From a methane-oxidizing endosymbiont of Gigantopelta aegis (GTDB lineage: Bacteria > Pseudomonadota > Gammaproteobacteria > Methylococcales > Methylomonadaceae), in NCBI RefSeq assembly GCF_016097405.1, contig NZ_JAEHGD010000001.1, forward strand, positions 1 to 64,000: a stretch of 64,000 bases of DNA, written 5' to 3'. Position 1 is the stretch's first letter; every line of letters starts with the position of its first letter. Below, one piece after another: positions 1-9,633 of this stretch. The notes under the pieces were generated by a model, which saw only the letters and a list, made by a program, of their open reading frames with translations, was not told where the DNA came from and did not search any database. The position numbers and the translations under genes are program-made.

Positions 1-8
1 GCGGAGCT

Positions 9-1427
9 CTATGATGAGGTTGAAATATTCAGTTCTTTCAGTTTACGAGTTAAGGTATTGCGGCCATAGCCTAAAAGCTTGGCAGCCTCATTTTTTTTGC
101 CATGAGTTTGAGCAAGAGCAGCTTTGATTAATATTGCTTCGGTAATTGGAATGGCTTGTTTGGCAAGGTCAGTCTCTCCTTGAGCCAATTTTTGTATCGC
201 CCATTGTTTAAAGGCATATTGCCAATCTTCTATTAGCTCGTTGTTTGCATTGGTTTGCACTGGAGGTGATTTGAGTTCGGGAGGGAGGTCTTGTAAATGA
301 ATGTGACGGCCTGACGCCATTACCGTTAACCAACGACATAGGTTTTCAAGTTGTCGGACATTACCTGGCCAGTCCAAGGACTTTAAAAAGGTTTCAACTT
401 CAGGTGTCAGGATTTTTATATCGGTTTGCAATTCTTCTGCACTTTTTTGCAGAAAATGCTGCATGAGTAAAATAATATCGCCATTGCGTTCTCGTAATGG
501 CGGAATATGCACCCGGATAACATTAAGTCGATGAAATAGATCTTCTCGAAAACGGCCTTCAGCAACGAGCTGCTCAAGGTTTTGATGGGTCGCTGCAATG
601 ATCCTGACATCAACTTTAGTCGGGATGTGGGCACCGACAGGATAAAACTCGTTGTTTGCAAGAACGCGTAACAAACGTGTTTGCAGCTCAATCGGCATGT
701 CACCAATTTCATCCAAGAATAAGGTGCCACGGTTGGCTTGCTCAAAACGGCCTGATCTGCGGCTGAGCGCACCGGTAAATGCGCCTTTCTCATGACCAAA
801 TAGTTCTGATTCCATTAAGTCCTTTGGAATAGCGGCCATATTTAACGCAATAAAGGGATATTTGGCACGTGGACTATGGCGGTGTAATGCTTGGGCAACC
901 AGTTCTTTACCCGTTCCAGACTCTCCATTAATCAACACGGTGATATGTGAACGTGCAAGCCGGCCGATGGCACGAAAAACCTCCTGCATGGCAGGCGATT
1001 CGCCGATTATTTCTGGCAACTGTTGTTGAGAAGGTAGAGACGATTCTGTAGTGTTCTGCCTGCGTGCTGCGCAGGCTTGCCTGACTTTATCAATAACTAT
1101 GTTCAGATCAAAGGGTTTGGGTAAATATTCAAAAGCGCCATGTTGAAATGCTGAAACGGCACTGTCTAAATCTGAGTGGGCGGTCATGATAATGACTGGA
1201 AGTTCAGGATATTGGTCTCTGATGGCTTGTGTCAGATCCAGCCCACTAATCCCGGGCATACGAATATCGGTAATTAATACATCGGGGTCTTCATGTTGTA
1301 GAGCCGTCATTAAATCATTGCCATGACTAAAACAGCGTGTATTGAAGCCGTTTTTTTGTAAAGCCTTTTCTAGTACCCAGCGAATGGATTTGTCATCATC
1401 AACAACCCAGATAGTATGAGTGCTCAT
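9..1427 (-). CDS. ntrC: Nitrogen regulation response regulator NtrC (GlnG)
   Basis: Sigma-54-dependent activator of nitrogen-limitation genes, phosphorylated by NtrB. The domain order is complete. The N-terminal receiver has the acidic pair in WVVDDD and the phospho-acceptor Asp in ITDIRMPG. The central AAA+ domain has Walker A GESGTGKE and the sigma-54 contact loop GAFTGA. The C-terminal Fis-type helix-turn-helix has [19 protein letters not shown]. About 472 aa, the normal family length. The start at 1427 puts five residues before the first beta strand, as in enterobacterial NtrC. An alternative ATG at 1436 lies nearer a GGAG at 1441-1444 and overlaps the ntrB stop, so the start is uncertain by three codons. 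The gene directly follows ntrB and is probably translationally coupled to it. Confidence 0.95.
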   Translation of the reverse strand: MSTHTIWVVDDDKSIRWVLEKALQKNGFNTRCFSHGNDLMTALQHEDPDVLITDIRMPGISGLDLTQAIRDQYPELPVIIMTAHSDLDSAVSAFQHGAFEYLPKPFDLNIVIDKVRQACAARRQNTTESSLPSQQQLPEIIGESPAMQEVFRAIGRLARSHITVLINGESGTGKELVAQALHRHSPRAKYPFIALNMAAIPKDLMESELFGHEKGAFTGALSRRSGRFEQANRGTLFLDEIGDMPIELQTRLLRVLANNEFYPVGAHIPTKVDVRIIAATHQNLEQLVAEGRFREDLFHRLNVIRVHIPPLRERNGDIILLMQHFLQKSAEELQTDIKILTPEVETFLKSLDWPGNVRQLENLCRWLTVMASGRHIHLQDLPPELKSPPVQTNANNELIEDWQYAFKQWAIQKLAQGETDLAKQAIPITEAILIKAALAQTHGKKNEAAKLLGYGRNTLTRKLKELNISTSS

Positions 1428-1428
1428 A

Positions 1429-2478
1429 TTATTCATTATTCTCCAAAGGTAAGAATACAGAAAAGCGTGTGTAACCCGGATGACTATCACATTCGATAAA
1501 CCCCTGATGCTGATGGATCAGCGATTGGGCGATTGAAAGACCAAGTCCGGTTCCTTCGGGACGTCCGGTAATCATAGGATAAAAAATTTGGCTGATAATA
1601 TCAGGATGAATGCCCGGGCCATTATCGATAATATCGATTTTTACACACAGTTTATAGCGTTGGCGGCCGATGGTGATCCAGCGCTGTATACGTGATTTAA
1701 ATATAATTTTTCCACCTTCTGGCAAGGCCTGAACCGCGTTACGCGCAATATTAAGGAAAACCTGAATTAATTGATCCATATCAGCTTTTATTTCCGGAAT
1801 GCTGGGGTCATAATCGGCGCTAAAAATAATATTTTTCGAGCATTCTGCGCTTAGAAGTTGTTTAACACGCTCCAATGCCTGATGGATATTCATGGGTGAT
1901 TTTTGTGCGGGTTTATTCGGGCCTAGCATTTTATCGATCAGCTGCTGTAAGCGATCAGATTCTGCGATAATGATCTGAGTGTATTCTTTTAACTCAGGGG
2001 CATCTAATTCAAGCTCTAATAATTGTGCGGCACCACGCAGGCCGCCTAATGGATTTTTAATCTCATGAGCCAAGCCTCGCGCGAGCATTTTTGCGGTATT
2101 TTGTTGGGCAAGAAGTTGTTCTTCGCGAGTGATTCGTAGATGATTATCGACTGCAATGAGTTCAAGTAAAACAGAATCAAGTTGTTCGTTTTCAATAATG
2201 GGGGTCACACTGAAATTAACCATCCGGCTATGTTCAGTATGATTAAGCGGGAGCTCTCGGTCAATGAATTGCTCTTGGGTTTTAAGGCAATGTTCAAGCG
2301 TGCTGAGAAAAGCAGGGTTACGCGGTTTTAGTAAGCTTTGTGCAGTTTTTCCAATTAAATGCTTAGCGCTGTCATCAAATAAAATTTCTGCAGCGGAATT
2401 GATATAAATCAGCTTTAATTGTCGGTCAAACAATAAAATAGCTTCATTTAGATGATCTAGAATTTTTTTTTCAAGCAT
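1429..2478 (-). CDS. ntrB: Nitrogen regulation sensor histidine kinase NtrB (GlnL)
   Basis: Cytosolic two-component kinase and phosphatase that controls NtrC phosphorylation, normally under PII control. It has an N-terminal PAS-like sensor, then an H-box with the sequence LAHEIKNPLGG carrying the phospho-acceptor His. The C-terminal ATPase domain has the N-box (FLNIARNAVQALP), DNGPGI and GTGLGLS. About 349 aa, matching the family. The frame is open further upstream, but the methionine at 2478 begins the conserved LEKKILDHLNEAILL segment and fits the family start. No transmembrane segments are expected or seen. It lies downstream of glnA in the same direction, with a terminator-like hairpin between them, as in glnA-ntrBC loci. 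Confidence 0.94.
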   Translation of the reverse strand: MLEKKILDHLNEAILLFDRQLKLIYINSAAEILFDDSAKHLIGKTAQSLLKPRNPAFLSTLEHCLKTQEQFIDRELPLNHTEHSRMVNFSVTPIIENEQLDSVLLELIAVDNHLRITREEQLLAQQNTAKMLARGLAHEIKNPLGGLRGAAQLLELELDAPELKEYTQIIIAESDRLQQLIDKMLGPNKPAQKSPMNIHQALERVKQLLSAECSKNIIFSADYDPSIPEIKADMDQLIQVFLNIARNAVQALPEGGKIIFKSRIQRWITIGRQRYKLCVKIDIIDNGPGIHPDIISQIFYPMITGRPEGTGLGLSIAQSLIHQHQGFIECDSHPGYTRFSVFLPLENNE

Positions 2479-2614
2479 AAGCGCAAAGTCGATACGGTGA
2501 TAGAAAATACAAGCAACTATAATGCCACAAAACAAAATCTGGGGTTAGGTGAGAATATTGCTCATATTCCAAGGAAAGGGCGGCTGGGAAAATAGAAAAA
2601 ATTGAGAGGGTGGA

Positions 2615-2642
2615 AACAAAAACGCCCCATAATGGGGCGTTT
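2615..2642 (-). terminator. Rho-independent terminator after glnA
   Basis: A GC-rich perfect stem (AACGCCCCA / TGGGGCGTT, 2621-2629 with 2633-2641) has a 3-nt loop. On the minus strand it is followed by a T-rich run. It lies 27 bases past the glnA stop and before ntrB, so it should end or attenuate glnA transcription ahead of ntrBC. Confidence 0.85.
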
Positions 2643-2668
2643 CTGCTTGCAATGAAGGCAGGGCGCTA

Positions 2669-4078
2669 TTACAGGCTGTAGTACATATCAAATTCAACCG
2701 GGTGCGTACTCATGCGCAGGCGCTGAACGTCTTCGGTCTTCAATGCAATATAAGCATCAATGGCATCATCAGAGAATACGCCACCGCGGGTCAAGAACTC
2801 ACGGTCTTCATCTAATGCTTTTAATGCTTCGTCAAATGAGAAAGCAACCTGAGGGATTGCTTTTTCTTCTTCGGGTGGAAGATCATAAAGGTCTTTATCC
2901 ATGGCTTCGCCAGGGTGAATTTTGTTTTGGATGCCATCGAGTCCAGCCATCAGCATAGCTGAGAAACACAAATATGGATTCGCGGTAGAGTCACCAAAAC
3001 GCAATTCGATGCGGCGGCCTTTTGGATTGTTAACAAAAGGGACCCGAATAGAAGCGGAACGGTTGCGAGCGGAGTAAGCCAACATCACAGGTGCCTCAAA
3101 ACCAGGGACCAGGCGCTTGTAGCTGTTGGTTGATGCATTGGCAAATGCATTCAGAGCTTTAGCATGTTTAATGATGCCGCCAATATAGAACAATGCTGTT
3201 TCGGATAGGCCGCCATACAGGTCGCCAGAAAACAGGTTGACGCCATCTTTGGACAAAGATTGGTGAACATGCATACCGTTACCGTTATCACCCACTAATG
3301 GCTTAGGCATAAAGGTTGCTGTTTTTCCATAAGCATGGGCAATATTTTGTACCACGTATTTTAACACCAGCACTTCATCGGCTTTGTTGACCAGGGTATT
3401 AAACTTGGAACCGATTTCACACTGGCCAGCAGTTGCCACTTCATGGTGATGAACTTCAGTGGTTTGGCCCATTTCTTCCAGCACCAGACACATGGCAGAG
3501 CGCATGTCTTGTAAGGAATCGACAGGTGGTACTGGAAAGTAGCCGCCTTTAATGCCAGGTCGATGGCCGATATTACCATCTTCATAGACTTTCTCGGAAT
3601 TCCAGTGTGATTCTTCAGAATCAACTTGGTAACCGCAGCTTCCCATGGTGCTGGACCAGCGCACATCATCAAATACGAAAAATTCATTTTCCGGGCCAAA
3701 AAAAGCCGTGTCGGCAATACCCGTAGATTTCATGTAAGCTTCAGCGCGCTTGGCAATGGAACGTGGGTCACGTGCATAGCCTTGCATGTCTTTAGGTTCA
3801 ATGATATCGCAACGCAAAATCAGGGTGTTGTCATCGAAGAATGGATCGATGACTGCAGTTGATGGGTCAGGCATCAGAATCATGTCAGATTCGTTAATGC
3901 CTTTCCAGCCAGCAACTGACGAACCGTCGAACATATTGCCTTCTTCAAAAGTGTCTTCATCGATGGTGTGGGCCGGGTAAGTGACATGTTGCTCTTTTCC
4001 GCGGGTATCGCAAAAACGGAAATCAACAAATTTAATGTCGTTTTCCTGGATCATTTTTAAAACGTTGTCTACTGACAT
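2669..4078 (-). CDS. glnA: Glutamine synthetase, type I
   Basis: ATP-dependent ligation of ammonia to glutamate, the main ammonium assimilation step; dodecameric and cytosolic. The 469-aa length is typical of GSI-beta. Visible motifs are [10 protein letters not shown] near the N-terminus, the substrate-binding GNGMHVHQS, the ATP-loop-like [10 protein letters not shown] and NRSASIRVP. The adenylylation site KDLYDLPP has Tyr398, so control by GlnE is expected. The start at 4078 has an AGGAG about seven bases upstream. A hairpin terminator follows the gene and ntrB-ntrC lie downstream in the same direction. Confidence 0.98.
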   Translation of the reverse strand: MSVDNVLKMIQENDIKFVDFRFCDTRGKEQHVTYPAHTIDEDTFEEGNMFDGSSVAGWKGINESDMILMPDPSTAVIDPFFDDNTLILRCDIIEPKDMQGYARDPRSIAKRAEAYMKSTGIADTAFFGPENEFFVFDDVRWSSTMGSCGYQVDSEESHWNSEKVYEDGNIGHRPGIKGGYFPVPPVDSLQDMRSAMCLVLEEMGQTTEVHHHEVATAGQCEIGSKFNTLVNKADEVLVLKYVVQNIAHAYGKTATFMPKPLVGDNGNGMHVHQSLSKDGVNLFSGDLYGGLSETALFYIGGIIKHAKALNAFANASTNSYKRLVPGFEAPVMLAYSARNRSASIRVPFVNNPKGRRIELRFGDSTANPYLCFSAMLMAGLDGIQNKIHPGEAMDKDLYDLPPEEEKAIPQVAFSFDEALKALDEDREFLTRGGVFSDDAIDAYIALKTEDVQRLRMSTHPVEFDMYYSL

Positions 4079-4118
4079 GAGTCCAAATCTCCTGTGTTGT
4101 ACGTAAGTATTATTGAGA

Positions 4119-4146
4119 GTTATAAGCGGTATAACGATACCATCAA
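4119..4146 (-). promoter_or_regulatory. Putative sigma-70 promoter of glnA
   Basis: On the minus strand a TTGATG (-35, 4141-4146) and a TATAAC (-10, 4119-4124) are separated by 16 bases, placing the start about 35 bases before the glnA ATG. The spacer contains the interrupted palindrome GGTATcgttATACC, a possible operator. I saw no good sigma-54 TGGCAC-N5-TTGC element here. Judged by eye. Confidence 0.45.
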
Positions 4147-4163
4147 ATAATCCAATATGCCAT

Positions 4164-4210
4164 AAAAAACAAAGCCCCCAGCTATGTTTTAATCATAACT
4201 GAGGGCTTTA
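4164..4210 (-). terminator. Rho-independent terminator after the porin gene
   Basis: A long imperfect stem pairs 4171-4186 with 4194-4209 (AAAGCCC arms). It is followed on the minus strand by GTTTTTTATGG. It sits between the porin stop (4245) and the glnA promoter and isolates the two units. Confidence 0.85.
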
Positions 4211-4244
4211 AAGATTTCATCAAAGGCGATGCACCGATGAATAA

Positions 4245-5459
4245 TCAGAAAGTAATGATAAAGTCCGCTGCAACTTGCACTTGCTCATTTTTGTTGCCAC
4301 CGAAGACAGTACCGGCACCATTAGTATCGGCCCAATCATAACGGACTTCTGGGCGGAATTTTAACCAGGATACTGGCGCATAGTTGACACCAGCTGAAAT
4401 GGCGTAGTAGTTGGCACCGAACCAATTGCCAGTTTGAGTTTTTGTGGGGATTCGGCCACCACGGTCACTAAACCATTCAGCACGCAGGCCAGCCGCCAGT
4501 TTATCATTGATGTCGTAAGTCAGGTATTGGTTGATACCATACCAGTCAGCATCATCACCAGGCGCATTGCCATCTTCCTGAATGCCAAAATCATGTTGGA
4601 AGACATAATGCAGTTTGTCGCTGAAATCATGGGAAAAAACAATGCTGTACATTGTTGTGTTTTGGCCTACTGAATCATTACCATTTTCACCGGTGATCAG
4701 TGAGATAGCTAAAGATGAGCGGCCATCATCACTGCCCCAGTTGACACCGCCTAGGAAGCTCCAATCACCACCATCTTGACGGAAGTTATCCCAGCCATCA
4801 ACAGCACCACCCGTGACAGACCAATTGTCATTGAGTTGGTAAGTCGCTAAAACACCTGTGTGAGTGAATGGTTCGCCATAGTTCATGGTATAGGCGTGTG
4901 AATAAAAGAAGTTGTCTGGCGAAGTCACGACTTCATAACCAATAATGGTATAGAAGTGACCTGCTTTTACCGTTAAGCCATTACCCAGTGGGGCAAAAAT
5001 TTCAACATAGGCCTGTGGGAAAGCAAGATCATATTGGTTGAAATCCCGGATGTTAGCAGGATAGCCTGAGCCGGATCTCAAGATTTGGTTGTCCCATCCA
5101 GCAGCCTGGGTTGAAGGTGCATCAGTACCAAACATAAAATCAACTCGGCCACCAATATCCCAGCTAGAACCGCTAGTATCAACCGCTTTTTCCAAATACA
5201 GATAAGCCTGATTCAATTGGAATTCATTAACGCGATCTGTGCCAAAAGGAATGGCACCATTATTACCACTAGGGTTGCTATGGGAAGCATAGGTCACGCC
5301 GCCATTAACCCAGCCGCCAAATTCCAGGCCAAGATTTTTCATCGCCTGAGTTTCATTGATATTAACGCCTGTAGCCGCTTCAATTGCGCCTTCAGCATGA
5401 ACTGAACCACCGGCAAGCAAAGCGCCAGCGGCTAAAGGCAATAGTACTGTTTTTTTCAT
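4245..5459 (-). CDS. Outer-membrane beta-barrel porin (OmpL-like / BBP2 type)
   Basis: Predicted outer-membrane protein of 404 aa. It has a classic signal peptide (MKKTVLLPLAAGALLAGG...VHA, cleavage near residue 22), many alternating amphipathic strands, a high content of Gly, Asn, Asp and aromatic residues, and a C-terminal Phe (FIITF) typical of BAM-assembled barrels. The overall pattern (GGWVNGGVTYASH near the N-terminus, FYTIIGYEVVTSPDNFFYS in the middle) recalls the putative beta-barrel porin-2 family. The substrate is unknown. Being next to glnA does not prove a nitrogen role, since a terminator separates them. Upstream at 5496-5514 is an inverted repeat TAAGGT...ACCTTA that could be a regulatory site. 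Confidence 0.8.
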   Translation of the reverse strand: MKKTVLLPLAAGALLAGGSVHAEGAIEAATGVNINETQAMKNLGLEFGGWVNGGVTYASHSNPSGNNGAIPFGTDRVNEFQLNQAYLYLEKAVDTSGSSWDIGGRVDFMFGTDAPSTQAAGWDNQILRSGSGYPANIRDFNQYDLAFPQAYVEIFAPLGNGLTVKAGHFYTIIGYEVVTSPDNFFYSHAYTMNYGEPFTHTGVLATYQLNDNWSVTGGAVDGWDNFRQDGGDWSFLGGVNWGSDDGRSSLAISLITGENGNDSVGQNTTMYSIVFSHDFSDKLHYVFQHDFGIQEDGNAPGDDADWYGINQYLTYDINDKLAAGLRAEWFSDRGGRIPTKTQTGNWFGANYYAISAGVNYAPVSWLKFRPEVRYDWADTNGAGTVFGGNKNEQVQVAADFIITF

Positions 5460-5759
5460 AAGATTTCTCCAAGGTCTTTATAAGTACATTAAAAATAAGG
5501 TTAAAGCTACCTTAAGATAATGCTTATATTGAATTATAGAGAATTGTTGGAGAAATGCAACTAATGTTGTTTATGCGCAAAAGTGGTGCGCAATGAACTA
5601 TTTTGGTGCATAATAAGAAACTTTCTTTAGCTGCTTCCCATCCATATTGCTACCTCTTTGTATTACCAGAACCAACCAGAAGACTTCTTACTCTACTGAA
5701 GCACCTACAAAACACCATTCAACATCCATCAACAACTTGCGACAATGAATTTTTGGTGA

Positions 5760-7420
5760 CGCTAAATGTCAACCAACCTGTCGCATTTTTTGCAATAATT
5801 TACGAAATGAATTTTATTAAGCTGCTTGACATTCTGTTGTGTTGAAATTTTCCTTATCCGGATTAAGATAAACATGGCCAATGGGCGTTAAATTTCGTGT
5901 TTGTCGTCCATTCCATCGCTCTGGATTGTCTCTTTTTGCTTGCTCGATGACTCGTTTTCTTTTTTCGAGTACGGCGCTGTCTAAGCCGTTATGGCGTTGG
6001 TTGGGTGTTACAAACTTGAGCGCACTGTGTTGATGTTCATTGTTGAACCAACAAACGAAAGCTTCAACCCAGTTCCTGGCTTCGCTTAATGTTTTAAAAG
6101 GGTTTTCTGGAAAGGTATGATGATATTTGACTGTTTTAAATAACGATTCTGAATAAGGATTATCATTACTGACACGAGGTCTGCTGAACGACGTGGCAAT
6201 GTCTAAATCGACCAATTTGGCCCTTAATGTTGCGCCTTTCATCGGACTGCCGTTGTCAGAATGTATCACCAATTGCTTTTTGTCGATGTTTTCCCGGCGA
6301 GCGATATCTTCGATCAAATCAGCAGCGTGTGCGCTTGATTCGGCATCATGAACTTGCCAGCCTACGATTTTCCGACTATAGATGTCCATCACCATGTAGA
6401 GGTAAAAATACTGCCCTTTGACGGGGCTTAATAAATACGTAATATCCCACGAGTAGATTTGATTGGCCTGTGTGGCTTTGAGTGACTGCGGTTTATTATG
6501 CTGACCTGCGGCTCCTTTAGCTCTGTGCTTAAGCTGGTTGTGGGCTTTCATGACACGATAAAAGGTTGATTCTGATGCGAGATAGCAGCCCAAATCCAAT
6601 AACCTCGGAACGATTTGATGCGGCGTTAAAGCGCTGTATTCCGGTTTATTAATCACGGTGATGATTTCTTGCTTGATGGCCTCGGATAATTGATTGTGCA
6701 CAGGCGCTGTATTGTGCAGTCGTAGGTCTTCTGAGAGTCCTTCTCCCCGGTTCCAACGCTGATAGGTTCGAGCTGATATACCCACCAGTTCACAGGCTAA
6801 TTTCTGCCGCGCTCCATTGTCAACGGCTTCATCAATGAGTGCGCTGTAGTGTTGGCGATCTGAGTAGGCGATTAATCGGCCGCCTTTTCCCCCAGATCGC
6901 TTGGCACTTTTTGATAACACCAGTAAAGCCGCTGTTTCTGATAACGCTTTCTCTTTGCGGTTTAGCTCCTTATGCAAACGCTTGTTTTCTTGTTTGAGTT
7001 TTGTTTGCGCCTGTTTATATACGGATTCTGTTGATTTAGATTCTGACAAAAATTCCGCTTTCCAGGTATTTAGATGATGTAAGTAGATGCCTTGTTCACG
7101 ACAATAGGCGCTAGCCTGATCATCGGTGAGATGATGACAATGAACAATGGCTTCAAAACGTTCTACTGTATTCCAATCTTGAGGGCTTTTTTCTTTTGAC
7201 ATGTTTGACTCTGTTTTTCGAGTTGATTTTTCTTAGCTAACCGAATCCATTTTTGAAGTGTGGAGTAACCCACACCTAAAGTAACTGCAATTTGCTTTAG
7301 CGATTGTTCTGGTCTTCTGGATAATGCTTTTTCTACTGATTGTACTTTAAATTCTTGGCTAAATACGCTCATTTTTGTCTCCTGATTTAAAATTTCTAGG
7401 CGACAGGTATGTTGACATAG
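5760..7420 (-). mobile_element. IS3-family element, copy A
   Basis: An insertion sequence of about 1.66 kb with terminal inverted repeats TGTCAACCAACCTGTCGC (from 5767) and, at the other end, the complement of TGTCAACATACCTGTCGC (ending 7417). All three copies in the window share CGCTAAA just outside the left repeat, so the true end may be at 5760. It abuts the 3' end of the RTX gene. No clear target duplication is seen, and the sequence beyond the left end does not continue the RTX reading frame. This suggests rearrangement after insertion. Confidence 0.88.
5817..7372 (-). pseudogene. IS3-family transposase, copy A (frameshifted)
   Basis: DDE transposase. It starts at 7372 (MSVFSQEF, AGGAG upstream) with an N-terminal helix-turn-helix, a central HTH and coiled segment, and a C-terminal integrase core. 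The catalytic residues are visible as SWDITYL, VIHSDNG and NPYSESLFK, with the usual DD(35)E spacing. Copy C carries an A6 run (transposase strand) that keeps the HTH and core in one frame. Copy A has only five bases at 7214-7218, so the HTH part stops early and the core reads separately from 7202. Normal IS3 elements can join such parts by -1 frameshifting, so activity is not excluded. Confidence 0.85.
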
Positions 7421-9389
7421 GGAAACCACTGCTTTCCTCTCCATGATCACCTGAATCGCTTTTAAACTGCTCTTCCTCTTTCAGGTTTTCATCCTGATCG
7501 TCACCCTTAGCTTGCTTCTCATCATGCGGCTTACTGCGTTCTTTATCGTCTTCGCGATCATCAGAGTCACTTTGTGCTAAACGCTCCTCTTTCAGGTTTT
7601 CATCCTGATCGTCACCCTTAGCTTGCTTCTCATCATGCGGCTTACGGTACTCTTTATCGTCTTCGTGATCATCAGAGTCACTTTGTGCTAAACGCTCCTC
7701 TTTCAGGTTTTCATCCTGATCATCACCCTTAGCTTGCTTCTCATCATGCAGCTTACGGTACTCTTTATCGTCTTCGTGATCATCAGAGTCACTTTGTGCT
7801 AAACGCTCCTCTTTCAGGTTTTCATCCTGATCGTCACCCTTAGCTTGCTCCTTACTGTATTCTTGATTGGAATCAGTGCTGGTATTTCTTTTCTCATTGA
7901 CTAACTCAGGCGCCGGCTTACCGTCGGTAAAGGTGTCGATCTGGCCGTCTTTGATCTGGATGGTTTCAACATCATCGTAAATGTAGTTAGCTTCACCAGT
8001 CTGGAGGTTTTTCAGTACAAACCGGCCACTGTTGCCATCGCTTTCAGTAATGCTGATGCGGTCATCGCTAGATCCGGCGTTGATGTTGTTTCTACCGGCA
8101 CCATCGGTAATAATGTTATTGCCTTCACCGCTAGAAATCGTATCATTGCTTGCGCCGCCACTGATGGTGTCATCTCCCGCATAGCCATACAGTTGGTCAT
8201 TGCCTTGGGTGACATCATCGTAGTCTGAGTTGAATACTCGTTCGACGTTTTCCTGCTTGTCGGTACGGATTCCTTCTTGGGCATTGCGATAATTGACGCT
8301 GTCAAAACCCTCTCCACTATCAATCTGGTCCTGTCCATCGACATAGATGGTATCGTTGCCGTCGTCTCCTTTTACGGTGTCAACTACGCCCCGGGCATCG
8401 ATGACATCGTTACCGGCACCACCGCTGAGGGTGTCATTGCCTTCGTCACCGGTCAGGTGGTCATTGCTCTCATACCCAAAAATTTGCTCACTGGAAGATG
8501 TTCCTTTTAATATGTCATTTTGACTGGTTTCATCAATTCTACTTGTTTCAACATTGATTACCGTGCTGCCTTCGACCTTGACTTGGCCGTCGCTGACGAC
8601 AAAGTTCAGCGGGATGTCTTCGCCGTGAACATTCTCGGTCGGCGTAAACTTAATAGTGTCGATATTGCTGTCCCGGTCGGTGCTGTATTCCACTGAGCCG
8701 AATTTCTCATCCACCGAGACATCCACTACTGCCAGCTTGTTGTCGCCATCGGAATCCGGAGCATTTTCCAGTAACGCTTTGGCCTCAAATTTGATCGCGG
8801 TATCTTCTTCAATGGTGCCTAAGCCCACCTTGCCGGCTTCAGAGTTATGATTTTCAGAGTCTGAACTCTTTGGAGTAAGGTAAATTTCTGGTTGCTGAAT
8901 TGCGTTTGGCGACTTTTGATCGGCAAAGCTTACCATGCTTTCTTGCGGCTTAAATGCCGTTGCCGGGACATAGTTTAAAGCAACTCCGTCATGCTCCAAT
9001 ACAAAATGATTGGATCGTAGTGTATCCTGCGAGCTCTTGAAGGTAATGCTTACTATAGAATCCGATACTGATGGCTCAGTCATATCAAATGTCTGATTAT
9101 CAATAGCCAAATTCGCTGGGTGAAGCGTTTGGCTTTCATACTTTACAGGATCATCATTAAAGGAATAGCGGTTATTTTCTTTAAGCTTGAAGGCAGAATG
9201 CTCATTATTGGCAGCTTGTAAATCATTGGCTGCACCGGGCATAAAGATATTTTGCAGAAACAATTCTTCATGATGTTCTGAGCTGGAAACTGACGAATCA
9301 AAGAGTTCCTCTGTTTTCTTGTTTGTTTGTACGGATGAAAAAACAAAATCCTGATCGATGCCATTTTGATTATTGGTTTTATTTGCCAT
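7359..9389 (-). pseudogene. RTX-repeat, cadherin-like secreted protein, 3' end lost at an IS
   Basis: Large acidic protein, about 676 aa as it reads now, likely a type I secreted adhesin or surface protein. The start at 9389 (MANKTNNQ) follows an AAAGG; an in-frame ATG at 9407 is less likely. There is no Sec signal. After a low-complexity N-terminus comes a cadherin-like segment (roughly residues 190-290), then calcium-binding GGxGxD-type nonapeptides (GDEGNDTLSGGAGND, YGYAGDDTISGG). Last comes a tandem array of 37-aa charged repeats. The native sequence ends near GEESSGFP; the final residues come from the IS3 end. The usual C-terminal secretion signal is therefore missing, and secretion is doubtful. 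It is divergent from the type I ABC exporter at 9634, its likely partner. Confidence 0.75.
7478..7857 (-). repeat. 111-bp in-frame tandem repeat (37-aa units)
   Basis: Nearly identical units recur at an exact 111-base period: the ATCCTGAT word is at 7491, 7602, 7713 and 7824. They encode QAKGDDQDENLKEERL..., rich in Asp, Glu and Lys. There are three full units plus a diverged last one, with very few substitutions between them. This suggests recent expansion or homogenisation and possible length variation between strains. Confidence 0.92.
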
Positions 9390-9633
9390 AACGGAACCTT
9401 TCAACAATATGCCATCAAGTCATTGATACGATCAGTGACTTTTCGGCTGGAATAAAAATCTTGTACCGAGTCTAGCAATCGTTATCTCATGAAAATGAGC
9501 AATCAATCCCAAAAACACTTTCTCAAAAATTCAGACGTTGAATTTTTAGATATCAATCACACAAATTTAGTAAGTTTTTTGTTTTTGAACTATGCTTTTT
9601 CGAACCAATATTTAAAAACCGGGAGTCGCGACA
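9390..9633. promoter_or_regulatory. Divergent intergenic region with inverted repeats
   Basis: This 244-base region separates the divergent RTX and exporter genes and must hold both promoters. Two palindromes are visible. TCATTGATacgATCAGTGA (9420-9438) is imperfect. AAAAATTCA-gacgt-TGAATTTTT (9525-9547) is a perfect 9-bp pair. Either could be a regulator site. No coding potential is seen. Confidence 0.4.

Noticed and set aside
4079-4165. Sigma-54 promoter for glnA, expected from ntrBC linkage.
   Set aside because: No GG-N10-GC spaced -24/-12 element was found by eye in the leader; a sigma-70-like site fits better.
5603-5845. An 80-aa plus-strand reading frame next to IS3 copy A.
   Set aside because: It runs into the IS terminus, has no clear ribosome site and no recognisable motif; judged chance.
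6227-6421. 64-aa reading frame repeated identically near 11956 and 32874.
   Set aside because: It is the antisense shadow of the IS3 transposase core in all three copies.
7478-7857. Regular 111-bp repeats looked array-like, as in CRISPR.
   Set aside because: The repeats are contiguous, coding and in frame inside the RTX gene, with no spacers and no cas genes nearby.
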